Origin: Raphanus sativus
Lineage: Eukaryota; Streptophyta; Magnoliopsida; Brassicales; Brassicaceae
NCBI RefSeq assembly: GCF_000801105.2
Contig: NC_079519.1
Coordinates: forward strand, 12,088,668 to 12,152,667
DNA length: 64,000 bases
Reading direction: 5' to 3'
The position numbers and the translations under genes were made by a program. Shown in pieces: positions 1 to 13,176 of this stretch. How positions within the stretch are numbered: position 1 is the stretch's first letter; every line of letters starts with the position of its first letter. The notes below the pieces were generated by a model. It did no database searches. It worked only from the letters and a program-made list of their open reading frames with translations, and had not been told where the DNA came from.

Positions 1-3000
1 TCTAGAGAATGGAGATTTTATAGTGGTTATTCCACCGTTTTAGGGAGTATATGAAGTCTTAATAGATTAATTGTTAAAAGTTTAGAAACGATGCTCATGT
101 ACCATTAAAAATCGGTTAGAATACATTAATATAAATGTAGAATGTGGTTAGAAATTTATAAACAACACCAAAGAGTATAAACTTCAGTATATAGATCATT
201 TACCGAAAACTCAATAATTTCGTAGGGGTTAACCAATATATTTTGAGAAAAATAAAAAAAAAATGAAAATCTCTTTTAATGCATAGTAAAATGGTGCACT
301 GACATAGGATGACTGTTAAAGAGTTTTGGAACCTTCGATGTCTCCCTTTTTTCGAGAGAATTAAGATTTCATAGTGGTTATTCTACAGTTTTATGGAGTA
401 TATAAAGTCTTAATACATTAATTGTTAAAAATTTAGAAACAATGCTCATTTACCATTAAAAATCGTTTAGAATACATTAATATAAATGTAAAATGTGGTT
501 AGATATTTTTAAACAACACTAAAGAGTTTAAACTTTAGTGTATTGAGCATTTACCGAAAACTCAATATTTTCTTAGGGGTTAATCCTTAGATTTTGAGAA
601 AAAAAATTAAAAAATGAAAATCTGCTTAAATGCATAGTAACATCATGAACTGAAATAAGATGATGGTCAAAGATGTTTGGATCCTCTGATGTCTCCGTTT
701 TTCTAAAGAATGGAGATTTCATAGTGGTTATTCCACCGTTTTAGGGAGTTAAAAATTTAGAAATGTTTCTCATGTACAATTAAAAATCGTTTAGACATTA
801 ATATAAATGTAGTATGTGGTTAGAAATTTTTAAACAACACTAAAGAGTTTAAACTTCAGTATATAGAATATTTACAGAAAACTCAATATTTTCGTAGGGG
901 TTAACCCATAAATTTTCAGAAAAGTTAAAAAAATGAAAATCTTTTTAATGCATAGTAACATCGTGAACTGACATAGGATGATGGTCAAATAGGTTTGGAA
1001 CCTTCGATGTCTCCGTTTTTCTAGAGAATGGAGATTTTATAGTGGTTATTCCAACGTTTTAGGGAGTATACGAAGTTTTAATAGATTAATTGTTAAAAGT
1101 TTAGAAATGTTGCTCATGTACAATTAAAAATTGTTTAGAATACATTAATATAAATGTAGAATGTGGTTAAAAAAATTTAAACAACACCAAAGAGTTTATA
1201 CTTCAGTATGTAGAGCATTTACCGAAAACTCAATATTTTCGTAGGAGATTTTGAGAAAAAATAAAAAAAAATGAAAATCTTTTTTTAATGCATAGTAACA
1301 TCGTGCACTGACATAGGATGACTGTCAAAGAGTTTTGGAACCTTCGATGTCTCCGTGTTTCGAGAGAATTAAGATTTCATAGTGGTTATTCCATAGTTTT
1401 AGGAAGTATATAAAGTCTTAATAGATCAATTGTTAAAAATTTAGAATTGATGCTCATGTACCATTAAAAATAGTTTAGAATACATTAATATAAATTTAAA
1501 ATGTGGTTAGAGATTTTTAAACAACACTAAATAGTTTAAACTTCAGTATATAGAGCATTTACCGAAAACTCAATATTTTCTTAGGGGTTAACCCTTAGAT
1601 TTTGAGGAAAAAACAAATTAAAAAATGAAAATCTGCTTTAATGCATAGTAACATCATGCACTGATATAAGATGATGGTCAAAGAAGTTTGGAACCTCTGA
1701 TGTCTCCGTTTTTCTAAAGAATGGAGATTTCATAGTGGTTATTCCACCGTTTAGGGAGTATATGAAGTCTTAATAGATTATTTGTTAAAAATTTAGAAAC
1801 GATACTCATGTACCATTAAAAATAGTTTAGAATATATTAATATAAATGTAGAATGTGGTTAGAAATTTTTAAACAACACTAAAGAGTTTAAACTTCATTA
1901 TGTAGAGCATTACCGAAAAACTCAATATTTTCGTAGAGGTTAACACATAGATTTTGAATTTTTTTTTAAATTATAATCTTGTTTAATGCATAGTAACATC
2001 GTGCACTGACATAGGATGATGGTCAAAGAGGTTTAGAACCTTTGATGTCTCTGTTTTTCTAGAAAATGGAGATTTCATAGTGGTTATTCTACCGTTTTAG
2101 AGAGTATATAAAGTCTTAATAGATTACTTGTTAAAATTTAGAAAAATTGCTCATGTACCATTAAAAATCGTTTAGAATACATTAATATAAATGTAAAATG
2201 TGGTTAGAAATTTTTAATCAACACTAAAGAGTTCAAAATTCAGTATATAGAATATTTACCTAAAGCTCAATATTTTAAACAACACCATCGATTTTGAGAA
2301 AAAATAAAAAAAAAATATTTTTGAATACATAGTAACATCGTGAACTGACATAGGATGATGGTCAAAGATGTTTGGAACATTCGATGTCTCCGCTTTTCTA
2401 GGGAATAGAGATTTCATAGTGGTTATTCCACCGTTTTAGGGAGTATATGAAGTCTTAATAGATTAATTGTTAAAAGTTTAGAAACATTGCTCATGTACTA
2501 TTAAAAATCGTTTAGAATACATTAATATAAATGTAGAATGTTGTTAGAAATTTTTAAACAACACCAAAGAGTTTAAACTTCAGTATATAGAGCATTTCCC
2601 GAAAACTCAATATTTTTGTAGGGAACCTATAGATTTTGAGAAAAAATAAAAAAAAATGAAAATATTTTTTTAATGCATAGTAACATCGTGCATTGACATA
2701 GGATGACTGTAAAAGAGTTTTGGAACCTTCGATGTCTCCGTTTTTCGAGAGAATTAAGATTTCATAGTGGTTATTCCATAGTTTTAGGAAGTATATAAAG
2801 TCTTAATAGATCAATTGTTAAAAATTTAGAAATGATGCTCATGTACCATTAAAAATCGTTTAGAATACATTAATATAAATGTAGAATGTGGTTAGAAATT
2901 TTTAAACAACACTAAAGAGTTTAAACTTCAGTATATAGAACATTTACCGAAAACTCAATATTTTCGTACGGATTAACCCATAGATTTTGAAAAAAAATTA

Positions 3001-3060
3001 AAAAAAAATTAAAATCTTGTTTTATGCATAGTAACATCGTGCACTGACATAGGATGAAGG
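1..3060. repeat. Satellite array, about 345-bp unit, with higher-order pattern
   Basis: Nine tandem units begin near 1, 352, 701, 1020, 1368, 1713, 2058, 2397 and 2745, each opening with a variant of TCTAGAGAATGGAGATTTC and carrying CATTAATATAAATGT in the middle. Three variants recur: A (GAATGGAG), B (CGAGAGAATTAAG with AGTATATAAAGTC) and C (TCTAAAGAATGG). Units run A-B-C-A-B-C-x-A-B. Units 5 and 9, 1377 bp apart, share private changes such as CCATAGTTTTAGGAAG. Unit 3 lacks roughly 30 bp after TTTTAGGGAGT. The array is cut by the window's left edge, so its true size is unknown. No coding potential. I infer a subtelomeric or pericentromeric satellite; the family name cannot be settled from sequence alone. 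Confidence 0.92.
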
Positions 3061-3483
3061 TTGATGGTAACAATACACAATTACATGATCAGATATTGAA
3101 ACAAATATAATATATTGAAAACTACACTTACTATATAGATCACATGACAACATCTCTAGACTAATATGTTTTTTGCTGTTAACACCATAAATATAATTTT
3201 GATATCAAAAAAGTCTGTTGGCTTTAGAATTTGGCATCACAAAATACTGTTTTTCATAAGAAACAGATCATAACTCATATTCATATGATCAAAAACAAAA
3301 TGAACACATATATCAAACATTCAAAATGCAATGTTATACATTAAAGAACATCAGGTAATATGTTAAAATATGCTAAGCATCATCATCATAAATTACCGGG
3401 TTACAAATTTAATACTTTTTTCTTTTTTCAAATTTAATACTCTTTAATGGCTATCAAATTATGTTAATTGTCTTAGCAACATC
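3061..3483. other. AT-rich spacer, nothing recognised
   Basis: Unique-looking AT-rich DNA after the last satellite unit, which stops at CATAGGATGAAGG. It has no open frame, RNA gene or repeat end that I can support. Confidence 0.6.
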
Positions 3484-5847
3484 TAGAGATGGCAATTGTA
3501 GACCTGGCACTACAAGAAAACATGCATATACCGAGGAAATCATTTTTCCTCGGAATGTCTCTCAGAATACCGATGTTTTCTTGTAGTGTGGACTGCGGGC
3601 CTATCCAAAATAGGCCCACTCCGGGGTGGGTTTGGCCTTAATATATAAAGCCCATAAAGTAGCGGGTCTTGCGGGATGGGATATAAACGGGACGGGCCAA
3701 CTGTGGATTGGGCCTTGCGGTAGTGCGGGACATCCATGAGACCGCAACAGAGCTTCACTTTTGTCTCTTTCGGGCAATTCCTCTCATGCCCCTATTTCTC
3801 ACTCCTCAATCTTTATTAGATAGTTTGCTTCTTTTAATTTTATGTGTCTAACAAAAAATCATAAAATTAAATCGAAAACGTGAATATTTTTTATTTGATT
3901 TATAGAATTTGATAAAAATATTTCAAAAATCAAAAAACTGTTTTTTCATAGTTTCACGAAAATCATCAAAATATGATTAAAAACGATTTTAAAATATTTT
4001 TTTTTTCAAATTTGAAAGGTATAGAAGTTAAATATTTACCCATGGGTTCACTAATCCATAGGGAGGTTAGGGTATATTTTTGAAAAGGGAAAAAACTTTG
4101 ATTAGGGATTTTGTATTTTGATCAAAAATAAAATTATGAAAAAGGGGTATAAAAGACTAAGTGAGCCCATAGGAGATTGTGTGTAGGAAGATAGGGGTAC
4201 AGGAAAAGTTGACTCCTTCTTTGTGTCTTCTCCGCTAAAGTTCTCGCCGCTTCCTTCTCCTTCTGGATCGGCAGGTCGGAATCTCTAACAATGTTACTTT
4301 TATCAATTTCTCTAATTTCTCAGCTATGTGTTGATATACGAGATTGATTTGTTGGCTGCGAATTGTGTTTAAGCAACGAATTGACCTCGATTCAGATTCT
4401 TCTCTGTTTCATAGAAACTCTATAATTCGTTGCAATAAGACCACTCTCCCTTTAGTTTCTGTTGTCGTTTTTGTGAAGTTTAAGTTTTAGATTGTGTCCG
4501 GTGGTAGCTTCCATTCTTCCCTTTGTCTTTGATCTGCGGCATAGTGGCTGAACCGACAAAAAAGTTGAGCATGCATGTACAAAATTTTGTATTTCAGACA
4601 TCATTTTGAAGTTTCTTTGTTCATTCAACTGTTTCTTTTGCTCATTGTGTTAAGGTGTATCATTTTAGAGTTTTCTTTTGCGTCATTGTGTTAAGTTGTT
4701 TCATTTTAGCTCTTTGGATAATATTCTAGCTGTTGTTGAGTTAATTGGATTTTTCTGATGATTGCTTGTTTTAAACATATGAGTCATCCGTAATTATATC
4801 TTATACAGGTCACAAGTGGTGGAAGTTATAAATTTGCAGTCTTGTTCAAGGACGTCTAGGGGTTAGCATTTTGAAAGAAGATGAAATGCATTGCCTTGTT
4901 TCTGGAGCCTTACCTTTCTTTATTCAACATTATATTTACGTTGGTGTCTGCATATGTAGATGTGCCTTTATTACCAGCACTTTTTAAAAAACAGAAACGT
5001 AAAAGCTGGCTCTGATTATTGGTGGATGCTTGCTAATTTCTTTATTTATATACTCATCTGTACACTTTTATTATGCAGCAGGCTATTCGACATGAAGCCT
5101 TCACAAACACGAAGAGTGAGAAAGAATTTGTACAGATAGATGATAGATCCCAATGACTTGTATCCAGAGCAGTGGCTTGAGCTGTAGCATGAGTCATATT
5201 GATTTTATTGATCTTGATATAATGATATGTTTGTTGATGTTCTTGTTTAGTCAAACTTGACTTTGCGTGGATGCCTTGTTTTGACCAGTAGAAAATAATT
5301 TTTTGAAACTAAAAATTAATTGACCAATAAAAAATTGTTGTTAGATATTAAAAATCACTATAAAATTTAAATTAAAAAAAACCCTAACCATCAGACCTAA
5401 GCGTTTACAGGTGGTAACATTTCTTGTGCGGTTACAGTTGCTTGATCGATCTGAGAAGGAACTGGTTTGATTTCAGTTCCAAGTTCTTGCTCAATCTGAT
5501 TTTGAAACAGTTCTCATATCATATGTTACCAATAACAACGTGTGCATGCCATAACAAAGACTAGACATCAAAGTACTAACTGGTCATATTCTCTTCGTCT
5601 ACAAAGTATCATAACAAAGTATAATAGACCCAAAAGTACCACCAAACGAATGCATACCATAACAAAGACTAGAAGATCGCACATCCCGCGGGCCAACCCG
5701 CAAAAGTCTATATATTTTGTGGTACGGGTTTGATCAGGCATTTTGAGGACCAAAGTCCGCGCGGACCTTGTCTGCAGTGACCCGCTCGGAAATAAGTCTG
5801 CTGTGGTATGGGACGGGACGGACAGATCAACCTCTTTGCCATTTCTA
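3484..5847. mobile_element. Possible non-autonomous hAT-like element
   Basis: The left end reads TAGAGATGGCAA and the right end, read in reverse, TAGAAATGGCAAA, so the ends form a short inverted repeat. Both sides are followed inward by GC-rich GCGGG/CCCGC words (3594-3735 and 5680-5820), as is usual for crucifer hAT ends that start with a GATGGCAA motif. The inside is AT-rich; around 4200-5270 it resembles a spliced non-coding transcript (possible donor after GGCAG near 4275, possible acceptor TTATACAG near 4808). No transposase is seen. The flanking 8-mers (GCAACATC and ATTAGTGC) do not match, so insertion is not proven. It could instead be two unrelated end fragments. Confidence 0.38.
3508..3588. 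mobile_element. 81-bp CACTA-type MITE
   Basis: Perfect 14-bp terminal inverted repeats CACTACAAGAAAAC (3508-3521) and GTTTTCTTGTAGTG (3575-3588) enclose about 50 bp that carry an internal inverted pair (CCGAGGAAA and TTTCCTCGG). The element is flanked by the 3-bp duplication TGG at 3505-3507 and 3589-3591. CACTA ends with a 3-bp TSD are the signature of En/Spm-type elements, so this is a miniature deletion derivative. It sits inside the left GC-rich end of the possible hAT element and is therefore younger than it. Confidence 0.88.
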
Positions 5848-6554
5848 ATTAGTGCATATAAAAATAACTGATGTTTCTAAAAGATAGAAATATGAATACA
5901 TTTTGTGTTTATATATACAAGTATATATATATATATATATATCGTATTAGTTACACTTCATATAAAATTTTGTATTCTCTATATATTTCAGTTATAAAAT
6001 AAAATTCATTTTTAATTGATTAAAATGTATGTAAATTTTATTCAATTAGCTACATAATATTCTATAGCTTTATTTTTGTATACATTTTTTTATGAAATCG
6101 TTCTGATTTATTTGAATTAATCGACCGAACAAAAACAAAATGGATATAAATAGAGATTTGCCTCAACGGATTTTGTTAATTATCTATTTCTAAATTAAAA
6201 CTCATCTAACAGTTTTTCTCATCGGGAACAACAAACAAATGTTCGTATAATCCTTTTGTGTTTTTTTTTTGTTTCTGGTAATGTTAATTATATATAATTT
6301 ATCATCGACTAAGGTTATTTTTAATTGACCATTATAAAAATTAAATTTGTTTTTAATTATCTAACCTTTTTATATTTTGATGTACGTTTTTTTAAAAAAC
6401 TATGTTTTTATCTAACAGTTTAAAATATACATAATTAACAAGATTAGGGATGTCAAAAAAAAACGAACAAGATTAAGATTTCTTTGTTTTTTATTATAAT
6501 ATTATTATATAAATTATATAAATTAAAATGATGAAACAAAATTCTAGTTTCATG
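5848..6554. other. AT-rich spacer with a (TA)n microsatellite
   Basis: AT-rich sequence without a supported gene. A pure TA run lies at 5922-5942. The LINE target sequence TTTATGGTGATTTT begins at 6555. Confidence 0.6.
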
Positions 6555-6598
6555 TTTATGGTGATTTTTTTTTTGACGGCAAACGGTTATTCTATTAT

Positions 6599-7207
6599 TC
6601 AAACTTGAGGTGGTCTGGGTAACCAGACCGGAATAGAACAACCAACAAAATGTAACTTCCTATGGAAGGATCTAGCTGTCTTAGTTAAAAAATCTGCAAT
6701 CTGATTACGCGCTCTTGGAACATAAGAAATCTTGAAGTCCGGGAAACATATAAGCAGTGTCTCTATCCTTTCCAATTCCGTAACAGAACTTGGCCAAGCA
6801 TGAGGTTCCTTGATCATTGCAATCAATTCTTTACAGTCTGTTCCAAATTCCTGACATGTTGAGTGCTGAAGCATATTCTCCATCGCCCATCGTAGTGCTT
6901 CCACTTTTGAGTGCAGAGCTGATTCTCTTCTGGGGAAGTTGTGTGATCCCATGAGTTGTGTCTTTCCCCCGCTTTCCAACAAGACCCATCCACAGCCACT
7001 AAATTGAGCATGAGCCGTCCATGATCCATCCAGTAAGCAAATATTTCCCAAGCTTATGACTTGGGGTTCCTCTACATTACTATCTTTTACTACTGGCGAT
7101 ATCATCTCGTTGGCATTAAACCAAGCTTGGCATTCACTCTCAGCATATCGAACTAGTTCCAGAGGGTCTCTGTCTATTCCCCTAAAGAGTTTGTCATTTC
7201 GAGCCTT
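6599..7207 (-). pseudogene. LINE C-terminal RNase H (RVT_3 type)
   Basis: Reading downward after the TAG near 7209, about 30 residues (KARNDKLFRG onward) lead into a 168-residue open frame (6599-7105). Plant LINE RNase H features are visible: LLDGSWTAH (first Asp), KVEALRWAMEN (Glu), FGTDCKELI (Asp) and PRARNQIADFLTK (last Asp). All four catalytic-type positions are present, so this domain is better kept than the rest of the copy. Confidence 0.9.
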
Positions 7208-8353
7208 CTAGATGTACCAAATTAGCCAGGGATAAGGATCCCTATCTAGTTCTGGTTCAAGTGAACCGTCTTTTTCCCAGAAGAGGTAGTTCATATTCGT
7301 GTAGATACTTGATGTTGGAAAGACACCAGGATTAGTTGGAGTCGATGAATGTAACCAAACTTGTAGCGCAGGTGGACATTCGAAAATAGCATGTGTTACT
7401 GACTCCTCTGGTTCTCCACATCTTGGGCAGTAATTGTTGCATCTCATATTCTGCTTTACTAGATTTCTCGTTACTGCCACATGACCAGTTAACAATTGCC
7501 ACAAAATATGACAAATTTTTTTTGGCGCATTTATCTTCCAAGCAAATGCTTGGAGCTTTGTAATACTTGGCTCTAACATCTGCTTTTCGTCTGCATCCTT
7601 CAAAAGATTTTGAGCAACCCAGTATCCAGACTTGACCGTGTATTGTCCATGTCTCGTGAAGTTCCAGCAAAACGTGTCAGGTCTATGAGATGTGCTTATG
7701 GCTAAACTCCTTATGAGTGGTATATCATCAAAGTTGACATATTGTTCCAGTAGATTAACATCCCATTCCTTTAGCTCCTGGTTAATAAGATCACTCACTC
7801 TCATATTTGGATGCATAACTGGCGCTATGGGTATAGCTGCCCTGGCAGGATTCAATGGAATCCAGGGGTCTTCCCACACCTTCACCTTATAACCAGAGTG
7901 TATTTTCTGTCTTATCCCCAGCAACAAAAGTTCCCTCGCAGCAGAAATACTAGTCCAAACATAAGAAGGACTGTTTACAGAATTTACTCGTAAAGGCGAG
8001 CTTAGTCTGTAATATCTTCCTCTTAGTACACGGGCGACTAGCGAATCCGGGTTTTGTGTTAGCCTCCATAATTGTTTCGCCAGTAGTGCCAGATTGAACT
8101 CGTGAATCAAGCGAAATCCAATCCCTCCTTCTTCTCTTGGTAGGCAAACTTTCTCCCATTTCGACCAGTGTATTCCTCTCTTAGGGGGATTCGAGCTCCA
8201 CCAGAATTGGGCAATAGCACTGGCAAGGTTTTCACATATCTCCAATGGGAGCAGAAAAGTAGACATAACATACGTCGGGAGAGCAAGCAAAATGGACTTA
8301 ATCAATACCTCCTTTCCTCCTTTCGAGAGCCAGCGCCATGTCCAGCCATTCAC
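7208..8353 (-). pseudogene. LINE ORF2 middle part with zf-RVT domain
   Basis: Continuation of the same LINE polyprotein after the frameshift. It contains the conserved thumb-like stretch SKGGKEVLIKS, then AFAWKINAPKKICHILWQLL and the zinc-binding C-x2-C signature in YCPRCGEPEESVTHAIFEC, near residues 310-335 of this open frame. It ends at LIWYI followed by TAG. In related proteins this position reads W before KARN, and KARND follows directly after the stop, so the stop is a single-base nonsense change. Confidence 0.92.
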
Positions 8354-9543
8354 CTATGCATTAGTTTGTCTTTTAAGAAGGCAAAGAGCTTGCATTTTGA
8401 GCCACTAATATCTTCTGGAATACCCAAATAAGTCCCCATCCCTCCGTCCTTCTGTATTCCAAGTACATATTTGATTTCTTGCCTTGTGGTTGCGTTAATC
8501 CTCTTACCAAAGAGTAAGGAGGATTTGTCAAAGTTAATACATTGTCCTGATGCTTTACCATAAATCCTGATCACTTTCATTACTTCTTCACATTCACGGG
8601 GCTCCGCCTTACAGAAGAAAAGGCTATCATCAACAAATAGTAGGTGGGATACCGATGGACACGCGCGGGTAACGCGCATCCCTGTTATCTTTCCCTGGTT
8701 CTCTGCGTGATTAAGAAGGCTGACGAGCGCTTCCGTGCATAGAATAAAAATGAAAGGAGACAAAGGATCTCCTTGGCGTAGGCCTCTTCCTGGAATAATG
8801 TTTCCTTTCGGTTGGCCATTCATGAAGACTCTATATTGTACTGACGTGATGCATCTCATTATCCATGTGATCCAAGTTTCTGAGAAACCCATCTTTCTCA
8901 TCACAGCTTCAATAAATGACCACTCCATCCTATCATAGGCTTTGCTCATATCTGTCTTAATAGCCATTCTTTTGTTTCGTCCGCTTGGCTTTGTCCTGAG
9001 AGCGTGAAACATCTCTTGAGCAATCATAATATTATCAGAAATTTGTCTTCCAGCAACGAAGGCTGATTGGGTTTCCGATATCAAACCTGGTAGCACTTTC
9101 TTAAGTCTCTGGCATAGGACCTTAGAGATAATCTTGTAACTTACGTTACACAAACTTATAGGCCGAAACTGAGCCATTTCATTAGATTTTGTTGTTTTTG
9201 GGATGAGACAAATATTAGTTTCATTCAGACCATCATGCATTATCCCATCAGTAAGGAACTTATTAACCATAAGAGTTAAATCTTCCTTTACTATATCCCA
9301 GAATTTCTGGTAAAACAGTGCAGTCATCCCATCTGGCCCTGGTGCTTTTTCTGGGTGCATAGCAAAAAGAGCTAATTTAACCTCCCACTCCGTTACCGGT
9401 GCTGTAAGACTTTCGTTCATTGGCTCCGTTATTGTCGTAGGAACTTCAGATAGAGCTTCTTCAATCTCTAGTGGGTTAGACGATTCAAAGATTTGTCTAA
9501 AATAGCTAGTAGCAATGGCTACTAGTCTTTCTTCATCTTCCAC
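8350..9543 (-). pseudogene. LINE reverse transcriptase fragment
   Basis: This 397-residue open frame carries the reverse transcriptase core of an L1-type element. KAPGPDGMTALFYQKFW lies near residue 65, KTDMSKAYDRMEW (first catalytic Asp) near 195, GLRQGDPLSP near 254 and LLFVDDSLFF (catalytic Asp pair) near 305. It ends at KLMHR, where a 1-base loss throws the reading into a stop. The frame continues in the neighbouring 7208-8353 open frame with NGWTWRWLSKGGKEVLIK, the normal next stretch of these proteins. The upstream endonuclease domain is absent because the element is truncated. Confidence 0.93.
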
Positions 9544-9769
9544 AATATTTCCATTTTATGGTGATTTTATTTCACTTAATATAACAAGATATATAATACG
9601 ATATTAATTTATTTAAACGTACATAAACAGATCCTATCGTATATGTTGGATATGGCCGACATGAAAACACGAGTTTCTCACATTTCAAACATAAATATAA
9701 AAGTGTAAATACATTGGATATCTTATATAATAAAGTTGCCTTTTTCTCTTTGGGGGAAATAATAACACG

Positions 9770-11083
9770 TGGCATCACCTTAACTTCTGATTTTGTTGCT
9801 TTTCTTTTCTCGACTGCGTTTCTGTTTTTGGACTGGCTTTTTCGTTTTCTATTTTTTTGTGGCCCATTAAAGTGTGAGTTAGGGTAAACATCAATGAAAG
9901 GTGCTCCTAATTCAGACACGTGCCACCTTTCTTCCTTTGTCCCTGGCGTGTCGAATGATTTTTCGCAGTAACTCCGCGTTTTGTAACCGAAGATTATGCA
10001 AGGCCTGCTCTATGGATCCAAAACCTGTCAGGGAGGTCACGCCAAGAGTTCCTCCACCAATCGAGGGAAACAAAGTCGGAGCTCCTCCTCTAGATTAACT
10101 ATACGGAGTCAGAGGCGGACTATATCGAGGTTATGGAGGTGAAACGGATCTGGAAACCAGCGGCAGCCACAAGCTCCTCCTCGTCCCACACAGCCTAAAT
10201 CAAGCTTTGAGGTGTCAGCAACGAAAGGTTATGACAACTATACCAAGATTGTTTTTTTCATTTACAGATTATAATATTTGTTTAAATATATCAAAAGATA
10301 AAAGGGATATCAATGACTTCGTTGGCTTATATATATGTTATGGAAGTATGATGATTCCATCATTTCCAGGATCAGTGGGTTCAGGGGATCTGAACATGAG
10401 TTACATATACATTTTTGACTATGTCAAGGAAGAGAGGCGAGAAGAAGCCAAACCCTACGGTCGATCGGTAAGAAACAATCCATCTAGCCCCATCAATGGT
10501 CAACATGAATCTACCGCCCCAAACTTTTTTTTTTTCAAGGTACTACACATTAATCATATGACTGATCAATATGACTATACTATTACTTTGATATGTAATT
10601 ACAATCTGTAATTCATAGATGTCTCAACAAGTATCAAAACTTGGACAGCCATATCTAAACCCGAAGATTGAGTTTGTGAAACTAAGTGAGCTTTGTTGTG
10701 TATATTTTTATTTCATTGACTCGAGAGTAACAGTATTTATCCAAGTATAGTTATTCCATGTATAAGTTTGGGTCTACTGTATGCATGTGTTTCCTTTAGT
10801 CTCATCTGCTAATTATGTTGCATATTTTTTACTAATTTATTTCCCTCTCAAGAATAAGTTTTCTTCTTTGTTAAATATAATGAACCAATTTTCATTTCAT
10901 TACTGTCTGAACTGTTGAGCTTTTCATTCAGATAGTTTTTTTTTTTGAAACCTTTTTTCAGCATTCAGATAGTTTAGTTTAGTTATATTGTTTTGTTGGA
11001 TATTGTTACGGTTTGGTTGAATACAGGTGAAATATGTAAAAGACATTTTAATTTAAATATTTGTAAGATCTTCTTTATAAATG
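9770..11083 (+). other. Left shoulder of the Helitron with coding-like patches
   Basis: This stretch contains two ACGTG-core words (near 9766 and 9917) and GC-richer patches at 9995-10240 and 10415-10520. In one frame the first reads PQAPPRPTQPKSSFEV and the second EERREEAKPYGRSV followed by a GGTAAG-like donor. They resemble decayed exons, but I cannot name a family. The 134-residue open frame at 10207-10611 crosses a long AT-rich, intron-like region and I do not regard it as a gene. From 10620 to 11083 the sequence is AT-rich with nothing further. Confidence 0.35.
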
Positions 11084-11279
11084 GGGGGAATTGCTAAAAC
11101 CAACCCAAAAATTGATTGCAACCCTAAAAGTAGACCCCATATTCAATCAATTGCAAACCTAACCTAAAGGGATGTTAAAACTACTATTTAGCCCTTGTGA
11201 CCAAACAAAAAAAACATAAAATCATTTTACTGTTCTGTCCTTCGTAAGTCTACACATAACAAACATAGTCTACATATCC

Positions 11280-11785
11280 GTAGACGTCATACACAGTCTA
11301 CATTATCGACTTAATTTGTAGTCTACATTGTAATTTAATCTAGTTAATTATGTTTAAAAATATATAAAATTAATTTTTATGAAATTATTAATTAATCATC
11401 AATGTAAACGTTAATATAGAGTTTATAAACTAAATTTGTATATAAGTGAACAACTAAAAAGAATATATGTTGATTTGGTAACCATGTGAGATAATGTTTA
11501 TGGTTTAGTAATAAAATGTCACATAACATGATGTATCTTTAAAGGTTAGATTTCTAGGGTTAGATTTAGATTGAATTTTTTTGTTTGTTTAAATTAACAT
11601 ATTATTACTGAGTAGTTTATATTTTGTAAATTTGATATTTGATACAATAATTTCCTATCAAACTAACATTTAGGGTTTGAATTTCGTGGTTTAGGGTTTG
11701 AGTTTTGTGGTTTAGGGTTTTGTAGACTTACGATTCAGTCTACACGAACCAAACTTTATTGGGGTAGACAGAAAAAGAAGTCTAC
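11280..11785. repeat. Left group of 22-bp GTAGAC-N9-AGTCTAC dyads
   Basis: Dyads of exactly 22 bp lie at 11280-11301, 11722-11743 and 11764-11785, each GTAGAC, nine bases, then AGTCTAC. Single half-sites (AGTCTAC) occur near 11247, 11268 and 11319. This is the sparse counterpart of the dense array on the other side of the element. Confidence 0.85.
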
Positions 11786-13176
11786 TCTCAACGATTTTAA
11801 CCTAACCGGAGTTAACCAAATTTATTTCAAACCAAACATTTTTTAATCTAACCTAAAAATTAACCAAAATAGATTTAACCTAACCAACGACATATAAATA
11901 CATGTGAACATTGGTAAAAAAAAAAATAAGCGGCGCAATGACAAAAAAAAAGAAAGAAAAAAACCCTAAGCGCCGTTGCTCTTTTTCTCTCTCGGAGGTG
12001 GAGGACTAGAGGATTTCCATCGATTTCTTCACGCCGTTTCTGATGCTTTTGGTGATTTCTTGAAGCCGATTATTTCTACACTCGTCTTCTTTGTAGTCTC
12101 TTTCGTCATTTGTCTTTTTTGTTAACCTTTTGAATTTTTTTTTGTTTTCTTTCAGATCTGAGCCGCACCTTTGCCTATGTTCTCGTCCATCTCTATGCTT
12201 ACGCTCGACCTCATGGCGAAGGTAAAGTAGTCCTTGACTTCTTTCGTTTTGATAACCTAACTGGTAGACTTATCTCTGTTCTGTCTCTGACCTCCCCCAT
12301 TTTGTTGGTTTCGAAGGCTGACAGGTAAACAGAGATCTGAGCCGGCCAAGGAACGGTGCATCTTCACGTTCAACTTTCTGCTTCTGGTGACTCTCACGGC
12401 AAAGGTGAAGTAGTGGTTGACTTCCGTTTTAATAACCTAACTAGTAGACTTCTAAGTTTATCTATAGACTTGTCGTGTAAATGCAGACTTTTTTGAATTA
12501 TAGACTTCTCTACCAGTTTATGATCCTTCTTGGTATATAAAGTAACCACCTTTACTTCTTTTTGTTTTAGATCTTAGACCGGGACTTCTTCTCACGACTT
12601 GTTCTCACGTTAGTGGTGTTGTGGCGTTTCATATCTCCGGCGAACTAAAGGTGATTCATCTCTGTTTGTAGTTAGTGTAGACTTCTTTTGACTCGTGTAG
12701 ACTTCTTCGTCCTGCATACTTATTTGTTTATTTGCTGGTCTAGGTTGATTTGCATAATTATTGGATAATTTTGGTAAAATGGAGCTGCAAGTGTGTCAAA
12801 GTTTCTTACTTTGTCCTTATATGCTATGTTCTGTCTTAGAAAATCATACTATATGTTACACGTTTCCATTTTTTTTAGTTCTCTTTGTAGTTCTTTTATA
12901 CTATTAATCTGGTGTTGTATTAATTTAGTGTGAGTTACTGAATATGTCAATCTGTTTTTTTTTACAGTTGAACTCTGGAGACTCGGTGATGATAGAAGGC
13001 AGTTCCTTCTTGATGCCCCAGAAACATGTTGCCTCACTCGCTATGAGCTTTGCATAGTAGGGATGGGAAGACTTGACATCTACATTATAATGAGACTCGC
13101 CAGCTGTGATATGGTGAGCTGGTCTAGTGAGAGGTGTTTATGTGGTTCTTGTCTAATGATACACAAAATTTCTGAA

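Larger units (their letters stand above)
6569..9554 (-). mobile_element. 5'-truncated L1-type LINE, minus strand
   Basis: The 14-bp sequence TTTATGGTGATTTT flanks the element at 6555-6568 and 9555-9568, a target-site duplication. A T-run from 6565 is the poly(A) tail read from the other strand. Reading from 9543 downward, the element holds reverse transcriptase, a zinc-binding zf-RVT region and an RNase H domain. It starts just before the reverse transcriptase and so lacks ORF1 and the endonuclease, the usual 5' truncation of target-primed insertion. The coding line is broken by a 1-base loss near 8352 and by a TAG in place of a tryptophan codon near 7209, so this copy cannot act on its own. 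Confidence 0.95.

Noticed and set aside
3540..3758. 72-residue minus-strand open frame
   Set aside because: It covers the 81-bp MITE end and GC-rich hAT-like end repeats; not coding.
5054..5254. 66-residue minus-strand open frame
   Set aside because: No similarity recognised, and it lies in a transcript-like non-coding stretch with the opposite apparent direction.
10207..10611. 134-residue open frame as a gene
   Set aside because: It runs through AT-rich, intron-like sequence with no domain, codon bias or conserved start, inside a Helitron shoulder.
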